The translations under genes were made by a program, and so were the position numbers. Shown one piece after another: positions 1 to 11,581 of a DNA stretch of 64,000 nucleotides; position 1 is the first letter of the stretch, and each line of letters opens with the position of its first letter. Origin of the DNA: Autumnicola musiva (GTDB taxonomy: Bacteria; Bacteroidota; Bacteroidia; Flavobacteriales; Flavobacteriaceae). Below the pieces are notes generated by a model. That model worked only from the letters and a program-made list of their open reading frames with translations, was not told the DNA's origin and did not search any database. Location: positions 130,466 to 194,465 of the forward strand of contig NZ_JAVRHK010000009.1 of assembly GCF_031846585.1 (NCBI RefSeq), given 5' to 3'.

Positions 1-132
1 GTCAAAATCTTCATTCTCCTGGCCTTCTTTATTGTTCGTAACCTGGGAAGCAGTACTGCGAAAGAGGTCACTATGCCAGTACTTCAGCATAAAACTGATA
101 AACTTCCGGTATCGGAGCATATTGTTAGGTAA
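1..132 (+). CDS. C-terminal end of a truncated unknown protein
   Basis: An open frame runs from the first base to TAA at 130-132 and gives 43 residues. It begins with a hydrophobic stretch (IFILLAFFIVRNLG) followed by a polar tail ending SEHIVR. This could be the last membrane segment and cytoplasmic tail of a gene that starts left of the window. No family can be recognised from so little sequence, and the reading could also be chance. Confidence 0.35.
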   Translation, partial: VKIFILLAFFIVRNLGSSTAKEVTMPVLQHKTDKLPVSEHIVR

Positions 133-240
133 AACAGACATAAATATTGTTTTGGTTAAGCGCCGGTCTTTTAGAAAACAATATACAAATTAGGTGCTTT
201 ATGAAAAACAGGTTAGTTTCCGGTTTTGGGTATTGTTAAC

Positions 241-2241
<2,001 letters not shown>

Positions 2242-2317
2242 TTGGCAGCGTAATGTCTAAAGTTGGTTAGTAAAAGTCCTCAATTTAGGAGATTTACGCT
2301 GATAAATAAAATAAAAA

Positions 2318-2467
2318 AAGCGGTTGTCTAAAAAGCATGTTTTTGTCACTCTCTGGTTTCAGGATCTCACATATTTGGTTATGAATAGATGGAGATCCTG
2401 AAAAACCTGCCTTGCCTGTCAGGCAGGTTAAGAATAACGATTTTAATTACTTTTTAGACAACCGCTT
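2318..2467. repeat. 150-bp nested inverted-repeat element (MITE-like or structured RNA)
   Basis: Two perfect 18-bp inverted copies of AAGCGGTTGTCTAAAAAG stand at 2318-2335 and 2450-2467. Between them lie two further perfect dyads: TTTCAGGATCTC (2357-2368) with its complement at 2392-2403, and AACCTGCCT (2404-2412) with its complement at 2421-2429. The outer arms could close a stem holding two hairpins. It lies between two same-strand genes, 19 bp below the M61 peptidase stop and about 76 bp above the antiporter start. It has no coding capacity. It could be a miniature transposable element, a terminator-like RNA, or both. Confidence 0.75.
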
Positions 2468-2486
2468 AAAATTCTTGCTTCTTAAT

Positions 2487-4358
2487 TTAAGATTTTAACC
2501 AGGTATGTCGCAGTTCAATTTGTTGGCTGCCGGCACTGGGGATTTCAGTTAACCTCATTCCGGGAGCTTTTGCGGCTACCATAGGGCCTTCCAAAACCAT
2601 GTCTTCTCCGTTTCGGGTTATTTTAACTTCAATCTGGTCACCCTCGTTCCAGTTTTGGGAGGCCATAACAAGATCGTATATATTTTCACGGGTATAGGCA
2701 ACACTATTAATTTCTCTTATTACATCTCCACCCTGCAGGCCTAAATCTGTAAAAAATGTATTAAGTTCAATATCATTCCTTACCAGTATACTTCCTGAAG
2801 CGTTTACTGTGATGTATGGGGTAGATTGATCTTTCAATAAATAATCTACCGGCACCTGATCTTCCCTTAGTTCCAGCCCTACTTTTTCAAAAAAGCTATC
2901 GTAAGGAATGGGAGTAGTTCCACTTACGTAGGTATCAAAAAACTCCTGTATTTCAGGATAAGTAAGCTCTACAATTGCAGGAATTAATTCCTCGTCTTCA
3001 AAAGGTTTATTTTTGCCATACCGTTCTGTTAATTTTTTCATCAAGTCCAGAATTCCCATTTGGCCGTCGCTGAGCTCTCTTAGTCTAATATCCAAAGCCA
3101 TGCCTATTAAAGCTCCTTTTTGGTAAACATTATAATAACTGTCCTTATAAGCATCTTCTAAAATATTTTCACTCATTACGGTGAAAGACATGTTGTCATC
3201 AAACCTTTTGGCGGTATTGATTTTCTCATTTATTCTGTCATAAAAATCCTGGTTATCAATAAGCCCCTGATTTACCTGAAAAAGATTGGCAAAATATTCG
3301 GTTACTCCTTCATACATCCAAAGATGTTCAGACATTTTAGGATTGTTGTAATCGAAGTAATGGATTTCATTGGAATGGACCCCAAGCGGAGTGATAATAT
3401 GGAAGAACTCGTGGGAGACAATATCAGTCATGCTTTCGTTTAGCGCTTCCTGTTCCATGGTTTCCGGCATTACCACTACTGTAGAAGTATGGTGCTCGAG
3501 TGCTCCAAAATTACCGGCATCTTCCTGCCCCGGAGTTGCAGAAAGATATACGATAATTGCATATTTATCGGTGTTATTGATGTCCCCAAGGAAATCTTTT
3601 TGAGCTTTAATCATTTTCTCCATGGCCGGTTTCATGCTTTGCGCCGAGTGTTTGTCATTTGGAGAATATACGTTAATAAGTACCCTCATGTTATCTACCA
3701 TGAAACTGGTAGTGTCGGGTTCAGCGTACATAATTGGATTATCGGTAACCTCAAAATACCTGTTCAGATTATAAACATCTGTTTTGGCATTGGCAATTTC
3801 TGAGTCGAGTGTTTCATCTACATTCAATGAACTTCCTGCGATAAGATCTGAAGGTCTTAATATTTCAACACGATATTTCTTCTCTTCCATGTTTTGAAAG
3901 TAGCCTACAAATCCGTGTAAATTTAGAAGAAAATTCTCGTCTTCCAGAATATTGGTTCCGGCCATGGAATAAATTCCGCCTTCCCCTTCAATATCAAAAG
4001 TGTCATTAATAAGGTAGGTAACCTTATCCAGTTTCTTTGCATTTGGAATCCTCCAGCTGTTCTCATCAATTTTAATTACTTCCAGTTCATTTCCTTTACT
4101 GTCCAGGGCCTTAAAATCTTCGGCATATTGGCCGTAATTTGAGGTAGAGTAGGTTCCAGGTACGGTTTTGGGAATATAAAAAACGGTTTCTTCCGTGGAA
4201 AGATCAGGAGGATCAACGCTAACCATTACGCGGTCATTATCTACATTAACAAGGTCCAGATTGGTAACAATTGGAGGTTCTTCTGTAATTGTGCTTTGTG
4301 TGGTTTTACAGCCATATAGTGCAATTGAAGCTGCAATAGCATAAAAAATTTTCTTCAT
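2487..4358 (-). CDS. M61 family metallopeptidase lipoprotein (glycyl aminopeptidase-like, PDZ)
   Basis: This is a probable surface or periplasmic zinc aminopeptidase of 623 residues. The N-terminus is a lipoprotein signal with the lipobox ending at Cys17 (SIALYGCKTT). The zinc motif HEFFH is at 316-320, followed by the downstream glutamate motif EGVTEY near 350, both characteristic of the M61 catalytic domain. A PDZ-like domain occupies about 490-600 (LGLQGGDVIREINSVAY). The order of N-terminal beta domain, catalytic domain and PDZ matches the family. Members prefer to release N-terminal glycine or alanine; that specificity is family knowledge and is not seen here. The gene stands alone, with the inverted-repeat element just downstream. 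Confidence 0.9.
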   Translation of the reverse strand: MKKIFYAIAASIALYGCKTTQSTITEEPPIVTNLDLVNVDNDRVMVSVDPPDLSTEETVFYIPKTVPGTYSTSNYGQYAEDFKALDSKGNELEVIKIDENSWRIPNAKKLDKVTYLINDTFDIEGEGGIYSMAGTNILEDENFLLNLHGFVGYFQNMEEKKYRVEILRPSDLIAGSSLNVDETLDSEIANAKTDVYNLNRYFEVTDNPIMYAEPDTTSFMVDNMRVLINVYSPNDKHSAQSMKPAMEKMIKAQKDFLGDINNTDKYAIIVYLSATPGQEDAGNFGALEHHTSTVVVMPETMEQEALNESMTDIVSHEFFHIITPLGVHSNEIHYFDYNNPKMSEHLWMYEGVTEYFANLFQVNQGLIDNQDFYDRINEKINTAKRFDDNMSFTVMSENILEDAYKDSYYNVYQKGALIGMALDIRLRELSDGQMGILDLMKKLTERYGKNKPFEDEELIPAIVELTYPEIQEFFDTYVSGTTPIPYDSFFEKVGLELREDQVPVDYLLKDQSTPYITVNASGSILVRNDIELNTFFTDLGLQGGDVIREINSVAYTRENIYDLVMASQNWNEGDQIEVKITRNGEDMVLEGPMVAAKAPGMRLTEIPSAGSQQIELRHTWLKS

Positions 4359-4516
4359 TACTTGATTTATTTATATATGAGTCCTGATTTTTGGCAGAAA
4401 GTTACAACCTCTTCAATAAAAGTAATAAGTTACTCTCTGTTAACATGCTGTTAATAAAATGGTAATGGGATCCTACCATTATTGTTGTTTCTTGCACATA
4501 ATCAAAACCTTTAACC

Positions 4517-7500
4517 ATGAAGCAAAAATTACAATTCCGGGGCATATTTATATGCTTCATCTTTTTTCTGAATTTCGTATCGGCACAGTCGGTTTTTATT
4601 AATGAAATTCATTATGATAATGACGGCGGGGATACTGGCGAGGCAATAGAACTGGCCGGTCCCGCCGGAACAGATCTTTCCGGATGGATTATAGAGTTTT
4701 ATAACGGCAACGATTCTCAAACCTATGGGAATATTGCCCTGGAGGGGATAATTCCCGGTTTACAGGGAGGCTATGGAACAGTGGAATTTTCTGGCGGAAG
4801 TATTCAAAATGGTTCTCCCGATGGTGTAGCCCTTGTAGATAATGAAGGAAATGTTGTACAGTTTTTAAGTTATGAAGGCACAATAACTGCTCTTAACGGG
4901 GCGGCTTCAGGTTTAACCAGTGAAGATATTGGAGTGGAAGAAACAGGTTCTACACCAGTTGGATTTTCTCTGCAGTTAGGTGGAGAAGGTCGGGACTATA
5001 CTGCCTTTACCTGGCAGGATCCTTTGGAAAATACCTTTGGTGCAATTAATACAAACCAGGATTTTGGCGGTGAAGTTATCGATCCTGATCCAGAACCAGA
5101 ACCAGAGCCAGAACCGGAACCTTCTCCCGCAGAAGGAGTGGTTTTTATCAACGAATTACATTATGACAATGCAGGTTCAGATTCCGGGGAAGGTGTGGAG
5201 TTGGCCGGAATAGCCGGAACAAACCTGGATGGCTATTCCATTCTATTGTATAATGGATCTTCCAGCCAGTTAAATTCTTATGAAACAATTACTCTTAGCG
5301 GAACTTTTTCTAATCAGCAAAATGGTTTCGGAACATTGGACTTTGCTATTGAAGGGATTCAAAATGGAAGTCCTGATGGACTGGCATTGATTAATCCGGA
5401 AGGGGATGTTATTCAGTTCCTAAGTTATGAAGGAACTTTTACCCCTGTTGAAGGCCCTGCCGTCGGGATAGAAAGTACAGATATTGGCGTGGAAGAAAGT
5501 GGTAGTACTCCTGTGGGATATTCACTTCAGTTAAGCGGGGAAGGCAGTTACTATTCAGATTTTACCTGGGCACCGGAAGCTGCCAGTACTTTTGGAGAAG
5601 TAAATACAGGGCAAACATTTATTTCGCCTGATCCTGTTCTTTTTATCAACGAATTGCATTATGACAATGCCAGCAGTGATACTAATGAAGGTGTGGAAAT
5701 TGCCGGTACTGCCGGAACAGACCTTGAGGGTTTCAGCATTATTCTTTACAACGGCTCCAGCAGTCAGCTAAATGATTATCATACTGAAGCGCTTAGCGGA
5801 ATTATTCCAAACCTGGACAATGGCTTTGGAACTTTGGACTTTTTAATAGAAGGGCTTCAAAATGGAAGTCCTGATGGGCTTGCTTTGGTAGATGCCGAAG
5901 GAAATGTACTTCAGTTTTTAAGCTATGAAGGAACATTTACCCCTGTTGAAGGTCCTGCTGCCGGAATGGAGAGTATAGATATTGGAGTGGAGGAAACCGG
6001 TTCTACCCCTGCTGGTTATTCTTTGCAGTTGGAGGGAACAGGAACAAATTATGATGATTTTTCCTGGCAGGAAGCACTTGCCAGCACTTTTGGAGAAATT
6101 AATACTAACCAGTCTTTCGGGTCAGGGCCTGTAGAGCCCGAGCCGGAACCTGAAATAACCGAACCAATTCCAATAGCAGAAGCAAGGGCCATTAGCCTTG
6201 GAACAAGGGTTATTGTTGAAGGAACCCTTAGCGTGTCTGACCAGCTTGGAAATACTGCTTATATACAAGATGACACCGCCGGAATTGCAATTTTTGGCGA
6301 TTTGGTTACTGAAGAAGGGCTTTATGAGATTGGTGACAGCCTGAAAGTTACAGGAGTTCGGGCAGTTTATAACGAATTGATACAGATATCAGACGTGGAG
6401 TCTGTTGAATATTTAGGCGTGTCTGAAAATCCTATAGAGCCGGTAAGTATTACTTTGGCAGAACTTGATGACCACCGTGGTGAACTGGTGCAAATCAGCG
6501 ATATGATTTTTCCTGAACCGGGGCAGTTATTCTTCGGAAATGCCAATTATCAGGTTTCAGATGAAAGCGGTACGGGCGAGTTGCGTATTGATGGTGACGT
6601 GGAAGACCTGGTTGGTAAAACCCAGCCGGAAACCTGCGCTGAAGTTATTGGCGTGGTAGGAAGGTACAATGATATCACTCAGTTGCTTCCCCGAAATGAA
6701 GAAGATTTACCTTGTGCCGAAGAATTTAATCCCACCTATCCCGGATCTGATATTTCCAGAGACCTAACTTTTGACGCTGTTACCTGGAATATCGAGTGGT
6801 TTGGGGACGAAGCAAATTCCCCTGCTGCTTCCAGTGAAAATTCAGATGAGGTTCAAAAGGAAGCGGTAAAGGAAATTCTTCTTGGCCTGGATGCCGATGT
6901 AATTGCGGTTCAGGAAATTTCAGATGAAGTGCTTTTTGATGAAATGATATCAGAAATGTCGGGGTATGATTATATTCTTTCCGATGCTACCTCATATCCC
7001 GATAGTCCGGGCGGTCAAAAAGTAGGATTTGTTTACAAAACTGAAACCGTATCGGTAAATTCAACAAGAGCAATGTTTAAGTCACTTCATCCATTTTACG
7101 ACGGAAGTGATTCCGGACTACTGACTGATTATCCTGCCGATGTAGATCGTTTTTATGCCAGTGGAAGATTACCCTTTCTTATGAATGCAGAAGTTAGTAT
7201 AAACGGCACAACAAGCAATATCAATTTTATTGCGCTTCATGCCAGGGCTAACAGTAGTGCAGGCCCTCTTAACAGGTATGAAATGAGAAAATATGATGTA
7301 GAAGTATTGAAAGATTCTTTAGACTCTAATTATGCCAATGAGCAAGTAATGATTCTTGGCGATTATAATGATGATGTGGATGAAACTGTAGCCGATATAA
7401 GTACTACTGTTTCCAGCTATGTGGAATATGTGAATGACGCAGAAGATTACACCGTGCTAACAGCTGTTTTAAGTGAGCAGGGGTACAGGTCTTATGCTTT

Positions 7501-8515
7501 TAATAATGATGTAATAGATCATATTACCGTTACTGATGAGCTTGATGGGAACTATATTGAAGGTTCTGCCAGGGTGCATTATGAATTTTACAACAGTGAT
7601 TATACCTATACTGCATCAGATCATTTTCCGGTATCGGTGAGGCTTCAGTTAGAAGCGCTGTCAGTTTCTGTTGAAGGGCAGGGGAATATTTGTAATGGTG
7701 CCGAAACTGGAACATTAACAGCAAATATTGAAGGCGGAGTAGCTCCATACACTTTTAACTGGAGCAATGGGGAAAATACCAAAACAATTACTGGTTTAGG
7801 TGCAGGCACTTATTCCGTAGAAGTCGAGGATGCTTTAGGAAATACAGCCACAGCAGAATTTACCGTTGAAGAATATGACGTTATTATAGTTGAAATGCCA
7901 GAGAACCAGACATATTACCTGGGCTATGATGATGAACCTGTAAAACTGGATCCGGAGAAAATTACCGGGGGCTCCGGGAATTATAACTATTTATGGAGTA
8001 CCGGTGAAACCACCAGAACAATTGAAGTATCACCAGCAGAAACCACTACTTATACCCTGGAAGTTACAGATGAAAATGGATGTAGTACCCAAGGGAGTGT
8101 AATCGTAGATGTAGAGAATATATCCTGTGGAAATAAACTGAGGCAAGATAAGGTGCAAATTTGTTACAGGGGAAGGTCTCTGTGTCTACCCAGAGTAGCA
8201 GTCCCTACATTTTTAAGAAAAGGTGCCACTTTGGGAAATTGTAACGAAGAGCCGATTGTTATACAGGAAGTAAAGGCTTTTCCTAACCCCACAAGAGGGC
8301 CGGTGAATCTGGAAATTATTTCAGCAGGAAAGGAAAAAGTTTCCGTTGAGGTTTACAGCCTTATTGGAAGACGCATCCTGAAGGATGATATTAAACTTTC
8401 TGAAGGAAAAAATAATCATCATATAAACCTGGGGCGTGAGTTCAGGGGTATTTATATTCTAATAATCAGAGGTTCAGGTTTTAAAACTGATCCTGTAAAA
8501 ATTATAAAATATTAA
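4517..8515 (+). CDS. T9SS-secreted endonuclease/exonuclease/phosphatase protein with three lamin-tail-like repeats
   Basis: This is a 1332-residue secreted protein. It has a signal peptide (1-23), then three similar lamin-tail-like domains at about 25-186, 208-368 and 374-536, each starting FINE(I/L)HYDN and containing QNGSPDG and LSYEGT. The first two are joined by an acidic proline linker (PEPEPEPEPEPSP). An OB-fold-like region follows (about 553-735). An endonuclease/exonuclease/phosphatase domain (752-1044) carries WNIEWFGDE, VQEISD, ILGDYND and the terminal SDHFP. Two SprB/PKD-like repeats follow (1055-1200), then a four-cysteine segment (1204-1242) and a type IX secretion tail (FPNPTRGPVNLEI near 1255). 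Likely role: extracellular DNA or phosphate scavenging (inference). Confidence 0.88.
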   Translation: MKQKLQFRGIFICFIFFLNFVSAQSVFINEIHYDNDGGDTGEAIELAGPAGTDLSGWIIEFYNGNDSQTYGNIALEGIIPGLQGGYGTVEFSGGSIQNGSPDGVALVDNEGNVVQFLSYEGTITALNGAASGLTSEDIGVEETGSTPVGFSLQLGGEGRDYTAFTWQDPLENTFGAINTNQDFGGEVIDPDPEPEPEPEPEPSPAEGVVFINELHYDNAGSDSGEGVELAGIAGTNLDGYSILLYNGSSSQLNSYETITLSGTFSNQQNGFGTLDFAIEGIQNGSPDGLALINPEGDVIQFLSYEGTFTPVEGPAVGIESTDIGVEESGSTPVGYSLQLSGEGSYYSDFTWAPEAASTFGEVNTGQTFISPDPVLFINELHYDNASSDTNEGVEIAGTAGTDLEGFSIILYNGSSSQLNDYHTEALSGIIPNLDNGFGTLDFLIEGLQNGSPDGLALVDAEGNVLQFLSYEGTFTPVEGPAAGMESIDIGVEETGSTPAGYSLQLEGTGTNYDDFSWQEALASTFGEINTNQSFGSGPVEPEPEPEITEPIPIAEARAISLGTRVIVEGTLSVSDQLGNTAYIQDDTAGIAIFGDLVTEEGLYEIGDSLKVTGVRAVYNELIQISDVESVEYLGVSENPIEPVSITLAELDDHRGELVQISDMIFPEPGQLFFGNANYQVSDESGTGELRIDGDVEDLVGKTQPETCAEVIGVVGRYNDITQLLPRNEEDLPCAEEFNPTYPGSDISRDLTFDAVTWNIEWFGDEANSPAASSENSDEVQKEAVKEILLGLDADVIAVQEISDEVLFDEMISEMSGYDYILSDATSYPDSPGGQKVGFVYKTETVSVNSTRAMFKSLHPFYDGSDSGLLTDYPADVDRFYASGRLPFLMNAEVSINGTTSNINFIALHARANSSAGPLNRYEMRKYDVEVLKDSLDSNYANEQVMILGDYNDDVDETVADISTTVSSYVEYVNDAEDYTVLTAVLSEQGYRSYAFNNDVIDHITVTDELDGNYIEGSARVHYEFYNSDYTYTASDHFPVSVRLQLEALSVSVEGQGNICNGAETGTLTANIEGGVAPYTFNWSNGENTKTITGLGAGTYSVEVEDALGNTATAEFTVEEYDVIIVEMPENQTYYLGYDDEPVKLDPEKITGGSGNYNYLWSTGETTRTIEVSPAETTTYTLEVTDENGCSTQGSVIVDVENISCGNKLRQDKVQICYRGRSLCLPRVAVPTFLRKGATLGNCNEEPIVIQEVKAFPNPTRGPVNLEIISAGKEKVSVEVYSLIGRRILKDDIKLSEGKNNHHINLGREFRGIYILIIRGSGFKTDPVKIIKY

Positions 8516-8701
8516 TTGTTTATCGGGATCATAGAAAGAAAGAGGCTAACCAAAAAGCTCATCCTAAGTTAACCTGAACATGTATCCTGATTTTTTAATA
8601 ATCTGATTAAAAGTTTTTGAAATAAACCAGCCTTGCCTGCAACAATACCTTGAATTAAATTTTAAGAGGTTTTATAAGAAGATTAGAAGATACCAAATAA
8701 A

Positions 8702-8732
8702 AAAGCCGTCCGGAATATTTCCGGACGGCTTT
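8702..8732 (-). terminator. Rho-independent terminator of the proline operon
   Basis: A perfect 14-bp stem (AAAGCCGTCCGGAA and its complement) encloses a 3-nt loop, with an A-run on the + strand that reads as a U-run on the minus strand. It stands 22 bp below the proA stop codon. Confidence 0.9.
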
Positions 8733-8753
8733 CATCTTTAAGAGTAAGAGGAA

Positions 8754-9953
8754 TTATGCCCTTATGTGGCCTTCTCCTAATACATAATATTTATTGGTAA
8801 CCAATTGTTTTAATCCAAGTGGCCCACGGTGGTGAAGCTTGTCTGTACTAATTGCCAGCTCTGCACCAACACCCATTTGTCCTCCATCGGTGAAACGGGT
8901 AGAAGCGTTATGATAAACAGCAGCACTATCTATCTGCTCCATAAATTTCAGCGCTTCCTCTTTATCTTTAGTAATTATGGATGCTGAGTGTCCCCCGGAA
9001 TATTTATTGATTTTTTCAATTACCGCGTCAAGTCCGTCAATACTTCCAATAACCATTTTCATGGCAAGGAATTCTTCATACCAGGTATCTTCAGAAGGAA
9101 CTTTAGACTGTGAAGTGGCAATTTTTGAAACTTCTTCGTCAACGAGCACCTCAACTTCATGATCTACCATAAACTTAACGAGTTCTTTAATTCGTTCTTC
9201 GTACTGCGGAAGATTTTTATCCACTAAAACTTTGTCCAGTGCATTACACCCGGAAATCTTATCAGTTTTAGCATTAAGGATTACCTTTTTAGCAGTTTCA
9301 AAGTCGGCATTTTCAGAAATATAAAGGAAATTATTTCCTCTACCACTTACCAATACTGCTCCCGTAGCATGCTCTTTTACAAAAGCAATAAGTCTTTCGC
9401 CACCACGTGGTACGATAAGATCTAGTTGCTCCGGCGGATTTTTGAGAAATTCCTGAGTCTCGGTTCTGCTCATATGGAGCAATTTGATCCATTCATTTCC
9501 AAGGCTATTTTCCTTAAGCGCCTCATGCCAGCATTCTTCCAAGATTTTATTGGAATTTATAGCTTCCTTACCACCTTTAAGAAAAATCTTATTATTGGCT
9601 TTAAAGGCAAGTACTGAAGCTTCAATAGTAACATCAGGACGGGATTCATAAATAATCATGATATTTCCGAACGGTGCCGTTTTATTGGTAATATCAAGCC
9701 CGGTATCCAGTTGACGGTGCTCTATCACTTGTCCTACAGGATCATCCTGCTCCATTACTTCCTTTACAGACTGGATCATGCCATCTACCTTTTTTTCATC
9801 CACGATCAATCGATCATACATGGCCTGATCGTCTTTACTAAAGGCGTCAAGATCTTTCTTGTTGGCTTCAATTATTTCGTTGCGCCTTTTATCCAGAATC
9901 TGCATCATGGATTTAAGCACATTATTTTTAGTCTCTGTTTTTAAAAGTTTCAT
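8754..9953 (-). CDS. proA: Gamma-glutamyl phosphate reductase
   Basis: ProA reduces gamma-glutamyl phosphate to glutamate semialdehyde with NADPH, the second step of proline synthesis in the cytosol. The 399-residue protein is close to the usual length. It shows the aldehyde-dehydrogenase fold motifs IYESRPDVTIEA, FLKGGKEAINSN and VPRGGERLI, and the catalytic cysteine in KISGCNALDKVLV. The C-terminal part has FTDGGQMGVGAELAIST and RGPLGLKQLV. It is the last gene of a proC-proB-proA transcription unit, 26 bp below proB and directly above a strong terminator. Nothing is missing. Confidence 0.97.
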   Translation of the reverse strand: MKLLKTETKNNVLKSMMQILDKRRNEIIEANKKDLDAFSKDDQAMYDRLIVDEKKVDGMIQSVKEVMEQDDPVGQVIEHRQLDTGLDITNKTAPFGNIMIIYESRPDVTIEASVLAFKANNKIFLKGGKEAINSNKILEECWHEALKENSLGNEWIKLLHMSRTETQEFLKNPPEQLDLIVPRGGERLIAFVKEHATGAVLVSGRGNNFLYISENADFETAKKVILNAKTDKISGCNALDKVLVDKNLPQYEERIKELVKFMVDHEVEVLVDEEVSKIATSQSKVPSEDTWYEEFLAMKMVIGSIDGLDAVIEKINKYSGGHSASIITKDKEEALKFMEQIDSAAVYHNASTRFTDGGQMGVGAELAISTDKLHHRGPLGLKQLVTNKYYVLGEGHIRA

Positions 9954-9979
9954 ATTAATTCAATTTTTTTGATTTGTTC

Positions 9980-10750
9980 TTACTGGGTAAATTTTGTACC
10001 CACAGGTTTTCCGTCCATAATATCCAGGATCGCATTTGGATTTTTACCATTTGCGATATATGTGGTAATATTCTTGGAAGCGGTGCTTTTGGCAATCTTA
10101 ATTTTGGACTCCATTCCGCCGCGACCTTCGCCTTCACCTTTTCCAGATTCCTGAACGTATTTCTCAACATTTTGATCCACCTGAACTTTATTCAGTTTCT
10201 CTGACTCATCATGATCTGGATGTCCTGTATATAATCCATCCGTGTCACTTAAAATAATTAAAGAATCAGCACCAATTAGCTCTGCAACCAGGCTGGCTAA
10301 TTCATCATTATCTGAAAACATAGACATGGTTACTGAAACCGCATCATCTTCATTTGCAATAGGAATAATTCCTTCAGAAAGAAGAGATTCATAACAGTTA
10401 ATCATGTTTTCACGGTGAATACCCGGACTAAAATCTCTTTTTGTAGCCAGTACCTGTGCGCAGCGCATTCCGTAATCATGGAAAATACTGTAATAATGAC
10501 GCATCATACGTGGTTGGCCAACTGAAGAAAATACCTGTCTTCTTTTAGAAGCTTCAGTAATGGCAATCTCACCAAGAATTTCTTTTCCGGCAATTGCTGA
10601 ACCCGATGAAACAAGTACAACAAGCACATCCTGTTCATAAAGAGTGGCTATTTGCCTAACAAGATTTTTAAGAACGTGACCCACAATCCTGTTATCTTTG
10701 TTGGTCATTACGTTAGTTCCAACCTTTACCACTATTCTCTTTTTATCCAT
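9980..10750 (-). CDS. proB: Glutamate 5-kinase, short form without PUA domain
   Basis: ProB phosphorylates glutamate to gamma-glutamyl phosphate and is the feedback-controlled first step of proline synthesis. The protein is an amino-acid kinase fold of 256 residues, opening KRIVVKVGTNVMTNKD, with LVSSGSAIAGKE, ANEDDAVSV and the ATP-site segment LIILSDTDGLYTGHPD followed by GRGGMESKI. It lacks the about 110-residue C-terminal PUA domain found in the 367-residue enterobacterial enzyme. Short forms are known in Bacteroidota, so this is not a truncation. It lies 24 bp below proC and 26 bp above proA, so the three genes are probably cotranscribed. Confidence 0.96.
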   Translation of the reverse strand: MDKKRIVVKVGTNVMTNKDNRIVGHVLKNLVRQIATLYEQDVLVVLVSSGSAIAGKEILGEIAITEASKRRQVFSSVGQPRMMRHYYSIFHDYGMRCAQVLATKRDFSPGIHRENMINCYESLLSEGIIPIANEDDAVSVTMSMFSDNDELASLVAELIGADSLIILSDTDGLYTGHPDHDESEKLNKVQVDQNVEKYVQESGKGEGEGRGGMESKIKIAKSTASKNITTYIANGKNPNAILDIMDGKPVGTKFTQ

Positions 10751-10774
10751 TTTATTCGTTTTACAGATAAGTTT

Positions 10775-11581
10775 TTATTTTTCTTTTCCTAACTCAACAG
10801 CTCTGTCAAAGGCAGCATACGCCGCATCCTTTATGAGTTCCTTTATATTATTATCCTCCATGGAATCCAGTGCGGCACGTGTGGTTCCTCCTTTAGAGGC
10901 AACTCTTTCCATCCAGGTTGTTGGTGAAAGGTCTGACTGATTGAATAGCTCTACAGCTCCTTCAAAAGTGCGGCTTACCAGTACCTTGGAGTCATGCTGT
11001 GAGAATCCCATTTTTAAGGCTGCTTCCAGCATAGATTGCATGAAATAGAATACGTAGGCAGGTCCACTACCCGAAATACCTGTTGAGGCATCTATAAAGT
11101 TTTCATTTTTAACTTTAATGGACTCACCGGTAGTATCCAGGAGGTTTCTTACCATAAGAAGTTCCACACGGGAAACTTCTTCTGCAGCCGTGTAGGAAGT
11201 AACGCCTTTTCCTACCTGTGCCGGTAAATTTGGCATTGAGCGTACAACCTTTTTTACCCCCAGGCCATCCTGAATCTTCTTTATAGTAACCCCGGCCATT
11301 AAAGAGACATAAATTTGCTCATTATTCACATAGGATTCTATTTCTTTAAAAAGATCTTCGCAGTGGTAAGGCTTTACAGCCAGGAAAACCACATCGGCCT
11401 GTGGAAGGCAATCTTCAATGTTATCATAAACGTCAAAATGATCAATACTGCTTAAAGTGGTCAATACTTCTGCTGACTTGTCGAAGATCATTAGATTTCT
11501 TCTGTTAAGCATTGTGGACTTTGCCATGCCTTCAGCATAAGTAAGACCCATATTTCCTGCTCCGATAACTAGTACTTTCAT
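10775..11581 (-). CDS. proC: Pyrroline-5-carboxylate reductase
   Basis: ProC reduces pyrroline-5-carboxylate to proline with NAD(P)H, the last biosynthetic step. The 268-residue protein starts with a Rossmann motif (VLVIGAGNMGLTYAEGM) and has DVVFLAVKPYHCEDL, VRSMPNLPAQVGKGV and the family signature ISGSGPAYVFYFMQS, followed by the alpha-helical dimerisation domain (KGGTTRAALDSMED). It is the first gene of the proCBA unit. All three enzymes of the pathway are therefore encoded together and under one promoter, which must lie in the long gap above 11581. Confidence 0.96.
   Translation of the reverse strand: MKVLVIGAGNMGLTYAEGMAKSTMLNRRNLMIFDKSAEVLTTLSSIDHFDVYDNIEDCLPQADVVFLAVKPYHCEDLFKEIESYVNNEQIYVSLMAGVTIKKIQDGLGVKKVVRSMPNLPAQVGKGVTSYTAAEEVSRVELLMVRNLLDTTGESIKVKNENFIDASTGISGSGPAYVFYFMQSMLEAALKMGFSQHDSKVLVSRTFEGAVELFNQSDLSPTTWMERVASKGGTTRAALDSMEDNNIKELIKDAAYAAFDRAVELGKEK

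Noticed and set aside
4458..4480. Inverted repeat AATGGTA...TACCATT in front of the secreted nuclease gene
   Set aside because: Only 7 bp per arm around a 9-bp gap; too weak to call an operator without other copies.
8620..8640. CCAGCCTTGCCTGC segment resembling the AACCTGCC repeat arms
   Set aside because: Only half of the dyad is present, so no hairpin or repeat can be claimed.
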